DNA from: Granulosicoccus sp045106475
GTDB lineage: Bacteria > Pseudomonadota > Gammaproteobacteria > Granulosicoccales > Granulosicoccaceae
Length of the DNA: 64,000 bases
Assembly: GCA_045106475.1 (NCBI GenBank)
Contig: JBGCEO010000038.1
Coordinates: 1-64,000 of the forward strand
Direction: 5' to 3'
Both the position numbers and the translations under genes were made by a program. Below are positions 1 through 9,700 of this stretch, piece after piece. The notes beneath the pieces were generated by a model that was not told the origin of the DNA, did no database searches, and saw only the letters and a list, made by a program, of their open reading frames with translations. How positions within the stretch are numbered: the stretch's first letter is position 1; each line of letters begins with the position of its first letter.

Positions 1-394
1 CCTTGTCCTGCAATTCCACAAGCAAGCGCTCGGCGGTTTTCTTGCCAATGCCCGGTATACGCACCAGAGCCGATACATCCTTACTCGACACGCAGGCCAG
101 AAATTCGTCCGTACTCATGCCAGAGAGTATGGCCAGCGCGACTTTTGCACCCACCCCGTTCACCTTCAGCAAGGCACGAAACAGCGCTCTCTCGGTTCGA
201 CTGGCAAACCCATAGAGGAGCTGAGCGTCCTCGCGCACCAGCAAATGGGTAAACAGCGAAACCGGGCTCAGCAACTCGGGCAGCGCGTAGAATGTGGACA
301 TCGGCGCATCCAGTTCGTAGCCAACTCCTGCCACCTCGAGCAGCAGAGATGGCGGATTCTTTTCCAGCAGAACGCCTTTGAGCATGCCAATCAC
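1..394 (-). CDS. ruvA: Holliday junction DNA helicase RuvA, 3' end cut by window edge
   Basis: RuvA binds the four-way Holliday junction as a tetramer and loads the RuvB motor. I translated the minus strand directly: it opens with GTG and reads MIGMLKGVLLEKNPP, the usual RuvA start, and continues with the OB-fold region (VGYELDAPMSTF). Two helix-hairpin-helix motifs follow (VNGVGAKVALAILSG and IPGIGKKTAERLLVEL), which contact the junction DNA. About 131 residues are visible; the family is usually about 200, so the C-terminal RuvB-binding domain lies outside the window. The GTG overlaps the ruvC stop by four bases (GTGA), which supports both the start and translational coupling. ruvB probably follows beyond the left edge. 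Confidence 0.95.
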   Translation of the reverse strand, partial: MIGMLKGVLLEKNPPSLLLEVAGVGYELDAPMSTFYALPELLSPVSLFTHLLVREDAQLLYGFASRTERALFRALLKVNGVGAKVALAILSGMSTDEFLACVSSKDVSALVRIPGIGKKTAERLLVELQDK

Positions 395-942
395 AACCGC
401 AACCCCCTGCCGCGACTGCGTTTTCGGGTAGGCAAGGCGTTGCCTGAGATCAACGATCGGGAGTGCGCGTGGCAAATGGCTATCGCCAGACCATCGGCCG
501 CATCAACCTGTACCGCATCAACCAGATGCAGAATCGAGCGCACCATGGTCTGTACCTGATGCTTGTCCGCAGAACCGGAGCCTGTCACCACCTTTTTTAC
601 AAGGCGCGGCGCATACTCCGAGACGCTTAGCTGCCGGGCGACGACAGCTGTGATTGCAGCCCCTCGTGCCTGCCCGAGCTTCAGCGCAGACATCGCATTG
701 TTACTCAGAAACACCTGCTCTACAGCCACCTCATGCGGTTGCCACTGAGCAATGACCTCTGTCAATTGTTGATGAATATACCCAAGCTTCTCGGCAAAGT
801 TCTCACCTTTTACACGAATGTGTCCATGGCTCAGATGAAAACTGCGTGAACCATCGGACTCTATGATGCCGTAACCCGTGATGACTGACCCCGGGTCGAT
901 ACCAAGCACACGTACAAATCCCTTGTGCCGTGAAGTGCTCAT
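391..942 (-). CDS. ruvC: Crossover junction endodeoxyribonuclease RuvC
   Basis: RuvC is the dimeric resolvase that nicks Holliday junctions held by RuvAB. The 183-residue product is near the family length of about 175. The RNase-H-like acidic residues are visible: Asp in VLGIDPGS near the N-terminus, Glu in EVAVEQVF, and a pair of Asp in DAADGLAIAICH near the C-terminus. An open frame continues upstream to 1026 but would run into yebC. The ATG at 942 (MSTSRHKGFVRVLGID) sits seven bases after the yebC stop and is preferred. It is followed by ruvA with a 4-base overlap, giving the operon yebC-ruvC-ruvA. Confidence 0.96.
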   Translation of the reverse strand: MSTSRHKGFVRVLGIDPGSVITGYGIIESDGSRSFHLSHGHIRVKGENFAEKLGYIHQQLTEVIAQWQPHEVAVEQVFLSNNAMSALKLGQARGAAITAVVARQLSVSEYAPRLVKKVVTGSGSADKHQVQTMVRSILHLVDAVQVDAADGLAIAICHAHSRSLISGNALPTRKRSRGRGLRL

Positions 943-949
943 GTGGATA

Positions 950-1687
950 TCACGCGTAGGCTTCACCGGGAATAGCTGCATTGGTAAACACATCCTGAAC
1001 GTCGTCCAGATCTTCCAGGGCATCAATCAGCTTGAGTAACTTCTGCCCCTGTTCTACATCCAGCTCGACTTCAGTTGACGCTCGCATGGTCACCTCCGAC
1101 ATGTCGGGTTCCAGAGAACCGGCAACGAGCGCCTCTTTGACATCAACAAACTCATCGGCCGTGGTCAGTACCTCTATCGAACCATCGTCATGAGTAATGA
1201 TGTCTTCCGCCCCGGCTTCCAAAGCCAGCTCCATGACCTTATCTTCGTCGGTCCCGGCGGGATAACTCAGAACCCCCTGATTTTCAAACAGGTAGGACAC
1301 CGAGCCCTGTGCACCCATATTCCCGCCGTATTTGGTAAATGCGTGCTTGACCTCGGAGACAGTACGATTGCGATTGTCGGTCATGGTGTCGACCATGATG
1401 GCAACGCCGTTGATGCCATAACCCTCGTAGCGGTTTTCCTCATAAGCAACATCATCCAGCTCGCCTGCACCTTTCTTGATAGCGCGATCGATGGTGTCCT
1501 TGGTCATATTTGCGCCAAGCGCCTTATCCACCGCCAGACGCAGTCGGGGATTGGCGTTGAGGTCCGACCCTCCCATTTTCGCCGCTACATTGATTTCCCG
1601 GATGAGTTTGGTGAACAGTTTGCCGCGTTTGGCATCCTGAGCATTCTTCCTGTGTTGTATGTTGGCCCATTTACTGTGTCCGGCCAT
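950..1687 (-). CDS. yebC: YebC/PmpR family DNA-binding regulatory protein
   Basis: The 245-residue protein starts MAGHSKWANIQHRKNAQDAK, the signature of the YebC/TACO1 family, and has the family's full length. Members have been described as transcription regulators (PmpR) and as translation factors acting on proline-rich stretches; the sequence alone does not say which applies here. It leads the ruvC-ruvA operon, the usual gammaproteobacterial order. The 5' region holds a 7-bp inverted repeat (1718-1724 with 1733-1739) about 31 bases upstream of the start, a possible regulatory hairpin. Confidence 0.95.
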   Translation of the reverse strand: MAGHSKWANIQHRKNAQDAKRGKLFTKLIREINVAAKMGGSDLNANPRLRLAVDKALGANMTKDTIDRAIKKGAGELDDVAYEENRYEGYGINGVAIMVDTMTDNRNRTVSEVKHAFTKYGGNMGAQGSVSYLFENQGVLSYPAGTDEDKVMELALEAGAEDIITHDDGSIEVLTTADEFVDVKEALVAGSLEPDMSEVTMRASTEVELDVEQGQKLLKLIDALEDLDDVQDVFTNAAIPGEAYA

Positions 1688-1782
1688 TGACTACCTCATT
1701 TTGCTTTCAGTCTTCTCAGATAGGTATTGTGGCCTATCTACACGATGATGACCAATGATCTGAATGAGAATTCGCGTAAAAC

Positions 1783-1931
1783 CCTAGTGTTGCATAAAAA
1801 TTCCGGCCTAGGCGGCCCCGCCCAGAATCGCTTCGCTGCTTCTATGGCAGTATCCATGGGCCGGAGGCCACCTCCGGTACTTATATGCAGCTCTCGACGC
1901 TTCTGGACTCGAAATTTTATGCAACACTAGG
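1783..1931. mobile_element. MITE-like non-coding element with 17-bp terminal inverted repeats
   Basis: Two exact 17-bp inverted copies of CCTAGTGTTGCATAAAA bound the element (1783-1799 and the complement at 1915-1931). Inside is a perfect hairpin, CCGGAGG at 1861-1867 with CCTCCGG at 1871-1877. No believable coding frame fits in the 149 bp. Both ends contain CTAG (1784-1787 and 1927-1930). An alternative reading is therefore a CTAG target duplication around a shorter inverted repeat starting TGTTGCATAAAA. It lies 11 bases after the stop of the hydrolase gene and upstream of yebC, so it could also act as a transcription end for the aspS-side operon. The parent transposase is not in this window. 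Confidence 0.6.
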
Positions 1932-1941
1932 AGCCTGCGCG

Positions 1942-2598
1942 TCAGATATTGAATCGCCCATAGCGCAGAAAATTTGCTGTAAGGCTGGCGCACTGCCGGG
2001 AAAAAACCATCGCCGAATGTGATTTTTTGACAATGATGCGCTCGGTAGCCTTATCGATAATCGTCTCCTGTTCGCGAACGACGCCATCACTCCTCTCGTT
2101 TGCAGGCAGAAACAACGACGACACGGAAATACCGCCGGAGCCCGTAATAATGCCCAGTGGCCAGGTACCTTCATAATCAGGCACGCCCCCCAGGAGGCCC
2201 TGCTCCACACTGCGCCCAAGAAAACCTCTGAACAATTTGTATCTGTGCAAACGTCCGGCAACATAGCTACCTTTGACTGGCGAACCAATGAGCACTACGC
2301 TGCCAACCGGCGCTTGTGGAAACTGCTGCAAAAAATGCAGAATGACAATTCCGCCAAGACTGTGACCGACCAGATTGATTCGCCTTGCACCCAGCGCCTG
2401 AATTTCCCGCCACAACACGCGAGCGTTGGCCGCTGGCGTCTGGTTAAGGAAATCATAGGTTACCGAATGCGTTTTGAAGCCACGCTGTTCAAGAAACCGA
2501 CCCAGAACCGACATCATGATGCCGTGCATCCATAAACCGTGCACGAGAATCGTCATGTTTTCGCCCGACGCGTCTGAACGGATAAACGGCGCATTCAT
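1942..2598 (-). CDS. Alpha/beta hydrolase, lipase/esterase-like
   Basis: The 218-residue protein has the alpha/beta hydrolase nucleophile elbow GHSLGG (in RINLVGHSLGGIVIL). An oxyanion-type segment, TILVHGLWMHG, lies near the N-terminus and a likely catalytic His (KKSHSAMVF) near the C-terminus. This resembles PGAP1/lipase-like cytosolic hydrolases; no signal peptide is visible. The substrate cannot be read from sequence. It lies 18 bases after nudB and is probably the third gene of aspS-nudB-hydrolase. The ATG at 2598 is used; an internal Met at residue 15 (MTILVHG) is an alternative. Confidence 0.85.
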   Translation of the reverse strand: MNAPFIRSDASGENMTILVHGLWMHGIMMSVLGRFLEQRGFKTHSVTYDFLNQTPAANARVLWREIQALGARRINLVGHSLGGIVILHFLQQFPQAPVGSVVLIGSPVKGSYVAGRLHRYKLFRGFLGRSVEQGLLGGVPDYEGTWPLGIITGSGGISVSSLFLPANERSDGVVREQETIIDKATERIIVKKSHSAMVFSRQCASLTANFLRYGRFNI

Positions 2599-2616
2599 GA
2601 TAGCGGCAATTTGCGC

Positions 2617-3084
2617 TCAGCCCTCAGCGTTCAAAATAGACTTTAGCGCGGCCCGATTGGTGTGCGAACTGACCTTGGCGATGGCATCGATCAGTGGCAA
2701 CCAGAGATGAGCTGTGTGTTCTGACGGATCGAGTTTAACGTCGCATGGCTCGGGCAACTGAGCGCTGAATTCATGCTCGAGATTTTCTTTCACACCCGGT
2801 GCGTATCGCTTGCGCCAGGCAGGCCTTATCGGAAAAACACGACTGTGCCTGTGATCAATCACCGGATGGTCAATACCCGTTTCCTCCTGCAATTCGCGAC
2901 GTGCAGCCGCAGCAGGAGTTTCCCCCGGCTCAAGACTACCGGTCACTGATTGCCAGAAGTCTGCCGGCTGTTTGCGGCGAATCAGCAGCACCTCCAGATT
3001 CTGAGTGTAGACCACAACCAGCACCGATTCCGGCCGCTTGAACAACGGCCGGATTGTAGACGATGCAGGTCGCGATTCAGGCAC
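2617..3084 (-). CDS. nudB: Dihydroneopterin triphosphate diphosphatase (Nudix)
   Basis: NudB removes pyrophosphate from dihydroneopterin triphosphate in folate synthesis. The 155-residue product contains a full Nudix box: G-x5-E-x7-R-E-x2-E-E-x-G, from GSLEPGE to RELQEETGI. The preceding FWQSVTGSLE segment is typical of NudB. It overlaps the end of aspS by eight bases, the standard gammaproteobacterial aspS-nudB pairing, which strengthens the specific call over a generic Nudix hydrolase. Confidence 0.88.
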   Translation of the reverse strand: MPESRPASSTIRPLFKRPESVLVVVYTQNLEVLLIRRKQPADFWQSVTGSLEPGETPAAAARRELQEETGIDHPVIDHRHSRVFPIRPAWRKRYAPGVKENLEHEFSAQLPEPCDVKLDPSEHTAHLWLPLIDAIAKVSSHTNRAALKSILNAEG

Positions 3085-4858
3085 GGCTTCGAGTACGCAA
3101 GTGAAGATCTTTCATCTGCTGATCGGATACCCCACTGGGTGCATCTGTGAGCAGACAACTGGCACTCTGCGTCTTGGGGAATGCCATCACGTCTCGAATA
3201 CTCTGTGCATCGGCCATGAGCATGACCAGTCGGTCGAGCCCGAATGCTATACCGCCATGTGGTGGTGCGCCGTACTTCAGAGCATCAAGCAGAAAACCGA
3301 ACTTGTCATTGGCCTCTTCCGCATCTATTCCAAGCACATCCAGTGCCTTTTGCTGCATGTCCGTATCGTGGATACGGATAGAGCCCCCGCCCACCTCGGT
3401 ACCATTGAGAACCATGTCGTAGGCACGTGACAGGCACTGACCGGGGTCGGTGTCCAGTTGTTCCTGCCAGGCTTCGAGAGTCTCTGCCACTGGGGCTGTG
3501 AACGGATGGTGCAGTGCCTGCCAGCGCTTCTCCCGCTCGTCATGTTCGAACATGGGGAAATCGACTACCCAGAGTGGTCGCCAGCCCGTTTCAACCATAT
3601 CCATGCGAGTACCAACCTCGACACGCAGCGCACCGAGTGCAGCTTCCACTACCGATGCCTTGTCGGCGCCGAAAAAAATCAGATCGCCATCTTGCGCTTC
3701 AGTGCGCTGGACAATCGCCTGCAGCACATCTTCAGGGAAGAACTTCACAATTGGCGACTGTAGTCCCGCCGAGCCTGCCGACAAATCATTGCACTTGATG
3801 TAAGCAAGACCTTTGGCACCATAGCGACCGACGAACTCAGTGTAGACATCAATCTCCTTGCGAGTCAGAGAGTTTCCGCCAGGGACTTTCAATGCAGCGA
3901 CTCGTCCGCCGGGGTTCTTTGCAGGCTCGGCAAATACCTTGAAATCGACGTCCGCTACCAGATCGGAGAGCTCGGTGAGCACCAGGGGAATGCGCAAATC
4001 CGGTTTGTCAGAGCCATAATTAAGCATGGCCTCGGCGTAGCTCATGCGCGGAAATGGCTCTGCAAGCTTCACATCGAGAACATCATCAAAGAGTCTGCGC
4101 ATCATGACCTCCATGCTCTGCATGATGACTTCCTCGTCAACAAAAGACATCTCGATATCCAGCTGCGAGAACTCTGGTTGACGGTCGGCACGCAGATCCT
4201 CATCGCGAAAGCAACGTGCTACCTGGTAGTAGCGGTCGATGCCTCCCATCATTAGCAACTGTTTGAACAATTGCGGTGATTGTGGCAAGGCATAAAACTC
4301 GCCCGGGTGGTTGCGACTGGGTACAAGATAGTCCCTGGCTCCTTCAGGAGTTGCGCGGGTGAGCATCGGTGTATCCACCTCAATGAATCCATCGTCTTCA
4401 AGCGCGTGGCGCAACTTGCGAATAACGCCAGCGCGCAGGCGCAGCCTGGCTTGCATCTCCGGACGTCGCATATCGATGTATCGATACTTCAGCCGGTTTT
4501 CTTCGCTGACATTTTCGTCATCGAGCTGGAATGGCGGTGTGGCTGCGCGATTCAGAATCTGCAGTTCATACCCCAGCACCTCGATCTCACCGGTTGTCAT
4601 ATCCGGATTGATGGTGCCTTCGGGACGGTGTCTGACCTTGCCGGTTATGCGCAGGACGAACTCGTTGCGCACCTGTTCGGCAAGAGCAAACGTTTCGGCT
4701 CGATCAGGGTCGAAAACGATTTGCACCAGCCCAGTGTGATCTCTGAGATCGATGAATATGACGCCACCGTGGTCTCTGCGGCGATGGACCCAACCGCAAA
4801 AAGAGACTTCAGCGTCGAGCTGTTCCCGGGTAATAACCCCACAGGGGTGTGTACGCAT
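3077..4858 (-). CDS. aspS: Aspartyl-tRNA synthetase
   Basis: This is a class II aminoacyl-tRNA synthetase that charges tRNA-Asp. The bacterial-type architecture is visible: an N-terminal OB-fold anticodon domain (CGWVHRRRDHGGVIFIDLRD), then class II motif 1, motif 2 (RCFRDEDLRADRQPEFSQLD), the bacterial GAD insertion, and motif 3 (GIAFGLDRLVML). An open frame begins at 4876 with MLVEVYMRTHPCG. The internal ATG at 4858 (MRTHPCG) matches the usual N-terminus and is used, giving 593 residues, the expected length. It heads the operon with nudB. Confidence 0.97.
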   Translation of the reverse strand: MRTHPCGVITREQLDAEVSFCGWVHRRRDHGGVIFIDLRDHTGLVQIVFDPDRAETFALAEQVRNEFVLRITGKVRHRPEGTINPDMTTGEIEVLGYELQILNRAATPPFQLDDENVSEENRLKYRYIDMRRPEMQARLRLRAGVIRKLRHALEDDGFIEVDTPMLTRATPEGARDYLVPSRNHPGEFYALPQSPQLFKQLLMMGGIDRYYQVARCFRDEDLRADRQPEFSQLDIEMSFVDEEVIMQSMEVMMRRLFDDVLDVKLAEPFPRMSYAEAMLNYGSDKPDLRIPLVLTELSDLVADVDFKVFAEPAKNPGGRVAALKVPGGNSLTRKEIDVYTEFVGRYGAKGLAYIKCNDLSAGSAGLQSPIVKFFPEDVLQAIVQRTEAQDGDLIFFGADKASVVEAALGALRVEVGTRMDMVETGWRPLWVVDFPMFEHDEREKRWQALHHPFTAPVAETLEAWQEQLDTDPGQCLSRAYDMVLNGTEVGGGSIRIHDTDMQQKALDVLGIDAEEANDKFGFLLDALKYGAPPHGGIAFGLDRLVMLMADAQSIRDVMAFPKTQSASCLLTDAPSGVSDQQMKDLHLRTRSRA

Positions 4859-5027
4859 GTAGACCTCAACGAGCAAAACCCGTTATTGTAAATTGTTATG
4901 TCGCAGGCAACCAGATAAATGTTGCCCGATACTGACCGCAATAGTAAAAAATTCACGGCCGCACGTGGTTATCTTCGCTGCAAACGGCCATACTCCGCCC
5001 CTTTATCATTTTTTTAACGGATATTAC

Positions 5028-6020
5028 ATGCCTAAATACCACGTCTACGGCGTCGGCAATGCTCTGGTCGACCTGGAATACGAAATCCCGGAGGCTCTGC
5101 TCGCGGAACTGAAGGTGGACAAGGGCCTGATGACCCTGATTGATGAGGAAAAACATCATCAGTTGCTGGATGATCTCTACCACATCGATTCGCGTCCCTG
5201 TGGTGGCGGTTCAGCAGCCAATACGATAACCGCTGCAGCACAACTCGGCTCATCTGCTTACTACTCTTGCAAGGTCGCCAACGACAAGACCGGTGAGTTC
5301 TTCTTGCAGGATCTCACCGCGAACGGCGTCCAGACGAACCTCTCGCCTGATACGCTTGCCGACGGCCATACCGGCAAGTGTATCGTGCTAATTACACCCG
5401 ATGCCGAACGCAGCATGAACACCTATCTCGGCATTACGCAGCAATTCAGCACTGCCGAGCTGGACGAAGAAGCTTTGAAGGATGCAGACTTTGTCTACAT
5501 CGAAGGTTATCTGATGCCTGAAGTGAACGCGCGAGCCGCCGCTGTCAAGGCACGTGAAATTGCCCAGGCCAATGGTGTGCGCACATCACTCACGTTGAGT
5601 GATCCCAATATGGTCAAATTTTTCAAGGACGGGCTGATGGAAATTATTGGCAACGGACTGGACATGATCTTCAGCAACGAGGAAGAGGCTATGCTGATGG
5701 TCGATGCGCAGGACATGACAACCTGCGTTGAAGGGATGAAATCGATTGCCCGGCAGTTTGCCATTACACGCGGGGCGAACGGCGCAGTGCTGTTCGATGG
5801 TGACACTGTGCACGAGATACCCGCAGAATCGATAAAACCCCTGGATTCCACAGGTGCTGGCGATGTCTATGCAGGTGCCTTTCTGCATGGCATGACACAC
5901 GAGCTGCCATTTGCCCGCTGCGGCGAGTTGGCCGGCATGGCTGCCACCACTCTGGTGCAACAACTCGGGGCAAGGCTGACTGCAGAGCAGTTGCAAGCCA
6001 TCGGCAAGCGCTTTGCCTGA
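5028..6020 (+). CDS. PfkB-family carbohydrate/adenosine kinase
   Basis: This is a 330-residue ribokinase-fold kinase. The N-terminal glycine pair region (PCGGGSAANTITAAAQLG) and the C-terminal anion-hole motif (PLDSTGAGDVYAGAFLHG, with the catalytic Asp) are both present. The spacing and sequence resemble the adenosine kinase-like branch seen near housekeeping genes in proteobacteria. The true substrate is uncertain. The open frame extends to 4893, but the ATG at 5028 (MPKYHVYGVGNALVDLEYE) matches the family start. It overlaps the next gene by eight bases. Confidence 0.88.
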   Translation: MPKYHVYGVGNALVDLEYEIPEALLAELKVDKGLMTLIDEEKHHQLLDDLYHIDSRPCGGGSAANTITAAAQLGSSAYYSCKVANDKTGEFFLQDLTANGVQTNLSPDTLADGHTGKCIVLITPDAERSMNTYLGITQQFSTAELDEEALKDADFVYIEGYLMPEVNARAAAVKAREIAQANGVRTSLTLSDPNMVKFFKDGLMEIIGNGLDMIFSNEEEAMLMVDAQDMTTCVEGMKSIARQFAITRGANGAVLFDGDTVHEIPAESIKPLDSTGAGDVYAGAFLHGMTHELPFARCGELAGMAATTLVQQLGARLTAEQLQAIGKRFA

Positions 6021-6654
6021 GCTGCTCAAACGCTGTCCGCTATCACTCACACTGATCGCAATCAATGTTCTGTTGTTTGCGGCCCAGTATGCCACGCAGG
6101 AAGCATTGACTCAGCAAGGGCTTCTGTACGGGCCGTATGTCGAGCAGGGCGAAATCTGGCGGATTCTTAGCTCCGGTTTTTTACACAGCAACCTGCTGCA
6201 TCTCGGCTTCAATATGTTTTTGCTGTTCCTGCTTGGGCCGCAGCTGGAAAAGTCTTTCGGCACGTTGCGTTTCAGCCTGATATACTTGGGAGCACTTTTC
6301 GGTGGGGCGCTGGCTGTGCTTTTGTTCAATTTCAACCAGCCAACGCTTGGTGCATCCGGAGCCGTGCTGGGCCTTGCTGGCGGTATGGGTATTGCTTTAT
6401 GGGCGCGCGGCCTGAATCCACGGCATTCTCCCTTCTTCGGACTGGTAGTGCTTAACCTGGCACTACCACTACTGGTGCCGGGCATTTCCTTCTGGGGCCA
6501 CTTTGGTGGCGTGGCAGCCGGTGCTCTGATGGGTTATCTGATCGCATGGCTGCCGTCGCGATCAACAGCTTTCAGCAACGGCTCAAGCCTTGGTATTGCA
6601 ACTGCGGTTGTTTGCATACTCGGGCTTGCCTGTGTCGCGGCAGCAGCGCTGTAA
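6013..6654 (+). CDS. Rhomboid-family intramembrane serine protease
   Basis: This is a 213-residue polytopic membrane protein with about six hydrophobic segments. Rhomboid hallmarks are visible: the HSNLLHLGFNMFLL segment, the catalytic Ser in LGASGAVLGLAGG, and the catalytic His in FWGHFGGVAAGALMGY. Rhomboids cut membrane-protein substrates within the bilayer. No ATG is available near the N-terminus, so I use the TTG at 6013, which overlaps the kinase stop and implies coupled translation. The substrate is unknown. Confidence 0.88.
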   Translation: MPELLKRCPLSLTLIAINVLLFAAQYATQEALTQQGLLYGPYVEQGEIWRILSSGFLHSNLLHLGFNMFLLFLLGPQLEKSFGTLRFSLIYLGALFGGALAVLLFNFNQPTLGASGAVLGLAGGMGIALWARGLNPRHSPFFGLVVLNLALPLLVPGISFWGHFGGVAAGALMGYLIAWLPSRSTAFSNGSSLGIATAVVCILGLACVAAAAL

Positions 6655-6737
6655 AAGCCCTTTAATTCAGCATACATGGCAGGTTTCCTGCTAGTCGTTG
6701 GTGTTATTTTGCCGCTGCCTACACAGGAAAAAGTCTC

Positions 6738-9700
6738 ATGGCCCAGCAGCCCGTTCGAACTCCAAGCTCTCGGCTCGACAAGTCAGAACTGATCAGTACG
6801 GTTGTGGCGGCACTCCCCGGACAACTTGACAGTGAGCACAAGAGCCAGCTCAGCGACTTCATAGCCGCCTATTTCAGTAGCGCGCCGTTACACGAACTGG
6901 CAACCTTTACCGATGACGATCTGGCGGGCATGGCCCTGCTGCACTGGCAACTGGCGCAACCGCAGAACAACGGCGAACCGGCTTGTCACATCCTCAATCC
7001 AAGCCTGGCACATCAAGGCTGGAGCTCACCACACACGGTAATCCAGATAGTCTCGGTCGATCAACCCTGGCTGGTTTCGTCTCTACACGCAGCTCTTTCG
7101 CAGGCAAAACACAGAATTCATGCCACCAACCATCCGATATTGGGTGTCAAGCGCGACGCCAGCGGACGCTGGATAACACTAGACGGGCACGCCAGCAAAG
7201 AATCCTTCATTCATATAGAGATCGATTTGCTACCTGAGGAGCAACATGGCGCATTGCAGGATCTGATAGACGAAATTTTCAGCACGCTCGATTCCGTCAA
7301 GTCGGCATCCGGAGAAATCCGCCAGCAATTGAAGGATATTGAAGCCACGCTGGAAGATACTGAAATTTCCGAATTTGTGCACTGGCTTGACGAGAGCCAG
7401 TTTGCCTGTCTAGGCGCGGCAAGACTCCAGGCTTCGGATGAATTTCGCCAGCTACAAGACGCCCGCGGCATCCTGCGTACACACGAAACTATCTCAACCT
7501 GGCAGGTCGATGATCTCATTCCGAACGGGCTCACCCTTGCAGACCTCGACATCGCCCTCAATGGACAGCCTTTGGTCGTCTGCAAGGCCGGACGCATTGC
7601 TCCGGTAATTCGCAACGAGCCAGCAGACATGATTCTGCATGCTATTCGCGACAATGCCGGCAAGCTGGAGTCGTTGCAGTGTATCGTCGGCGTCTTTGTT
7701 GTCGGTCTGCAGAACGAGTCGATCAGTAACATTCCCTGGATGCGCGAAAGAGTTGGTCGGGTTATCAAGGCATCTGGCAAACAGCCGGATTCACACGACA
7801 GCAAAGCGATAACCTCTACTGTGCAAGGCCTGCCTCGGGAAATGCTGATGCAGACGCGAAGCGGCGAATTGCTGGATATGGCCTTGGGTATTGTCAGTCT
7901 GCAAGAGCGACGACAAGTCAGACTGTTCAGTTCCAACGATTCGATGGGCAGATTCTACAACTGCCTGGTCTATATCCCCAGCGACGCCTATAACCGCGAA
8001 CTGAGACTGAAAATAGAGCGGATACTGATAACTCACATCGACGGGCTTAGCGTCGGATTCGACACGCAGTTCTCCTCGGGCTCGGCGCTTGCAAGACTGC
8101 ACTTTGTCATACAGAAAAATCCTCCACTGGCCAGCACGGTTGACTGGACGGGAATCGAGCAGCGTATACGCCAGGCAGCCATATCCTGGAACGATAGGCT
8201 GGAGAGCACACTGCTTGATGAGCATGGCGAGAATCTGGCCATCGAACTGCATCAGCGCTACAACGGGGCATTTCCACCGTCGTACATTGACCGCTACAGT
8301 GCCCGTTCAGCAGTCGCAGATATCAGTTTCATCGAAAAGCACACACCACCAGATGCGCCGGTAATGAGCTTTTACCGCCACGGGGTGTTGCGCGAAAAAA
8401 CCGTGCATTTCAAACTGTTCAACGTAGGCCACCCTGTGCCGCTCTCCGATGTCATTCCCATTATCGAGAACATGGGGCTGAAAGTGAACAGCGCACATCC
8501 GTTCGAAATTAGGCGCTTGGCGGAGTCGCGTGTCTGGATACACGAGTTTATTGCGTATCCGACCAGCCGCGGAGAGTCGGAGGCTGAGCCTGTTGGAAAA
8601 ACGGCCCAGCGAATTCAGACTGCCTTTGATCACATCTGGCGTAAGTCGGTGGAAAACGACGGCTTCAACCGACTGATGATCAATGCATCGCTCAGCTGGC
8701 GACAGGTCGTCATCCTCAGGGCCATGTGCAAATACCTTTTGCAGATCGGCGTGCCCTTCTCACAAGACTACATGATAGACAGTCTGGTCACGAATTCGCC
8801 GATCACCCGTCGTTTGGTGGAATTGTTCGAAAACCGTTTCAAGCCAGCATCCGAGCAACGCAAAAACGACAAAGAACAGGAACTGCTTGCCGCGATTGAC
8901 CTGCTGCTTGATGAGGTAGCCAGTCTGGACGAAGACCGCATACTGCGCAGCTATCGTAATCTGATCATGGCGACCTTGCGCACGAATGCGTATCGCCAGG
9001 ATAAACACGGACAGCGGCGCGATTTCCTCTCGTTCAAATTCGACTCAGCGCTGATACCCGACTTACCACTGCCGAAGCCGAAAATCGAAATCTTTGTCTA
9101 CTCGGCAAAGGTTGAGGGTATACATCTGCGCGGCGGCCTGGTCGCCCGCGGCGGGCTGCGCTGGTCAGACCGGCGTGAGGATTTCAGAACCGAAGTGCTC
9201 GGGCTCATGAAAGCTCAGATGGTCAAGAATGCGGTCATCGTACCGGTTGGCTCAAAAGGTGGTTTTGTTGTCAAGGCCGAGCTGCCAGAAGAGCGTGAGC
9301 AGATGATGGCGGTCGTCGTCGATTGCTACCGCACATTCCTTAGTGGACTACTGGACGTCACGGACAATCTTGATGGCTCAAGGGTTGTTCCACCACAAGA
9401 CGTCGTGCGCTATGACAGCGATGACCCCTATCTTGTTGTGGCAGCAGACAAGGGCACAGCAACATTTTCCGATTACGCCAATGAGGTGGCCAATGAGTAT
9501 GGCTTCTGGCTTGGTGATGCATTTGCATCTGGTGGTTCAGTAGGTTACGACCACAAGAAAATGGGCATCACCGCACGCGGTGCCTGGGAGTCTGTAAAGC
9601 GACACTTTCGCAACCTTGGCATCAATACCCAGACTGACAGTTTCAGCGTCGTCGGTATCGGTGATATGGCAGGTGATGTGTTCGGCAATGGCATGCTGTT

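Noticed and set aside
1190..1690. 166-residue plus-strand frame over yebC
   Set aside because: It lies antisense to yebC, a clear conserved gene, and shows no recognisable domain.
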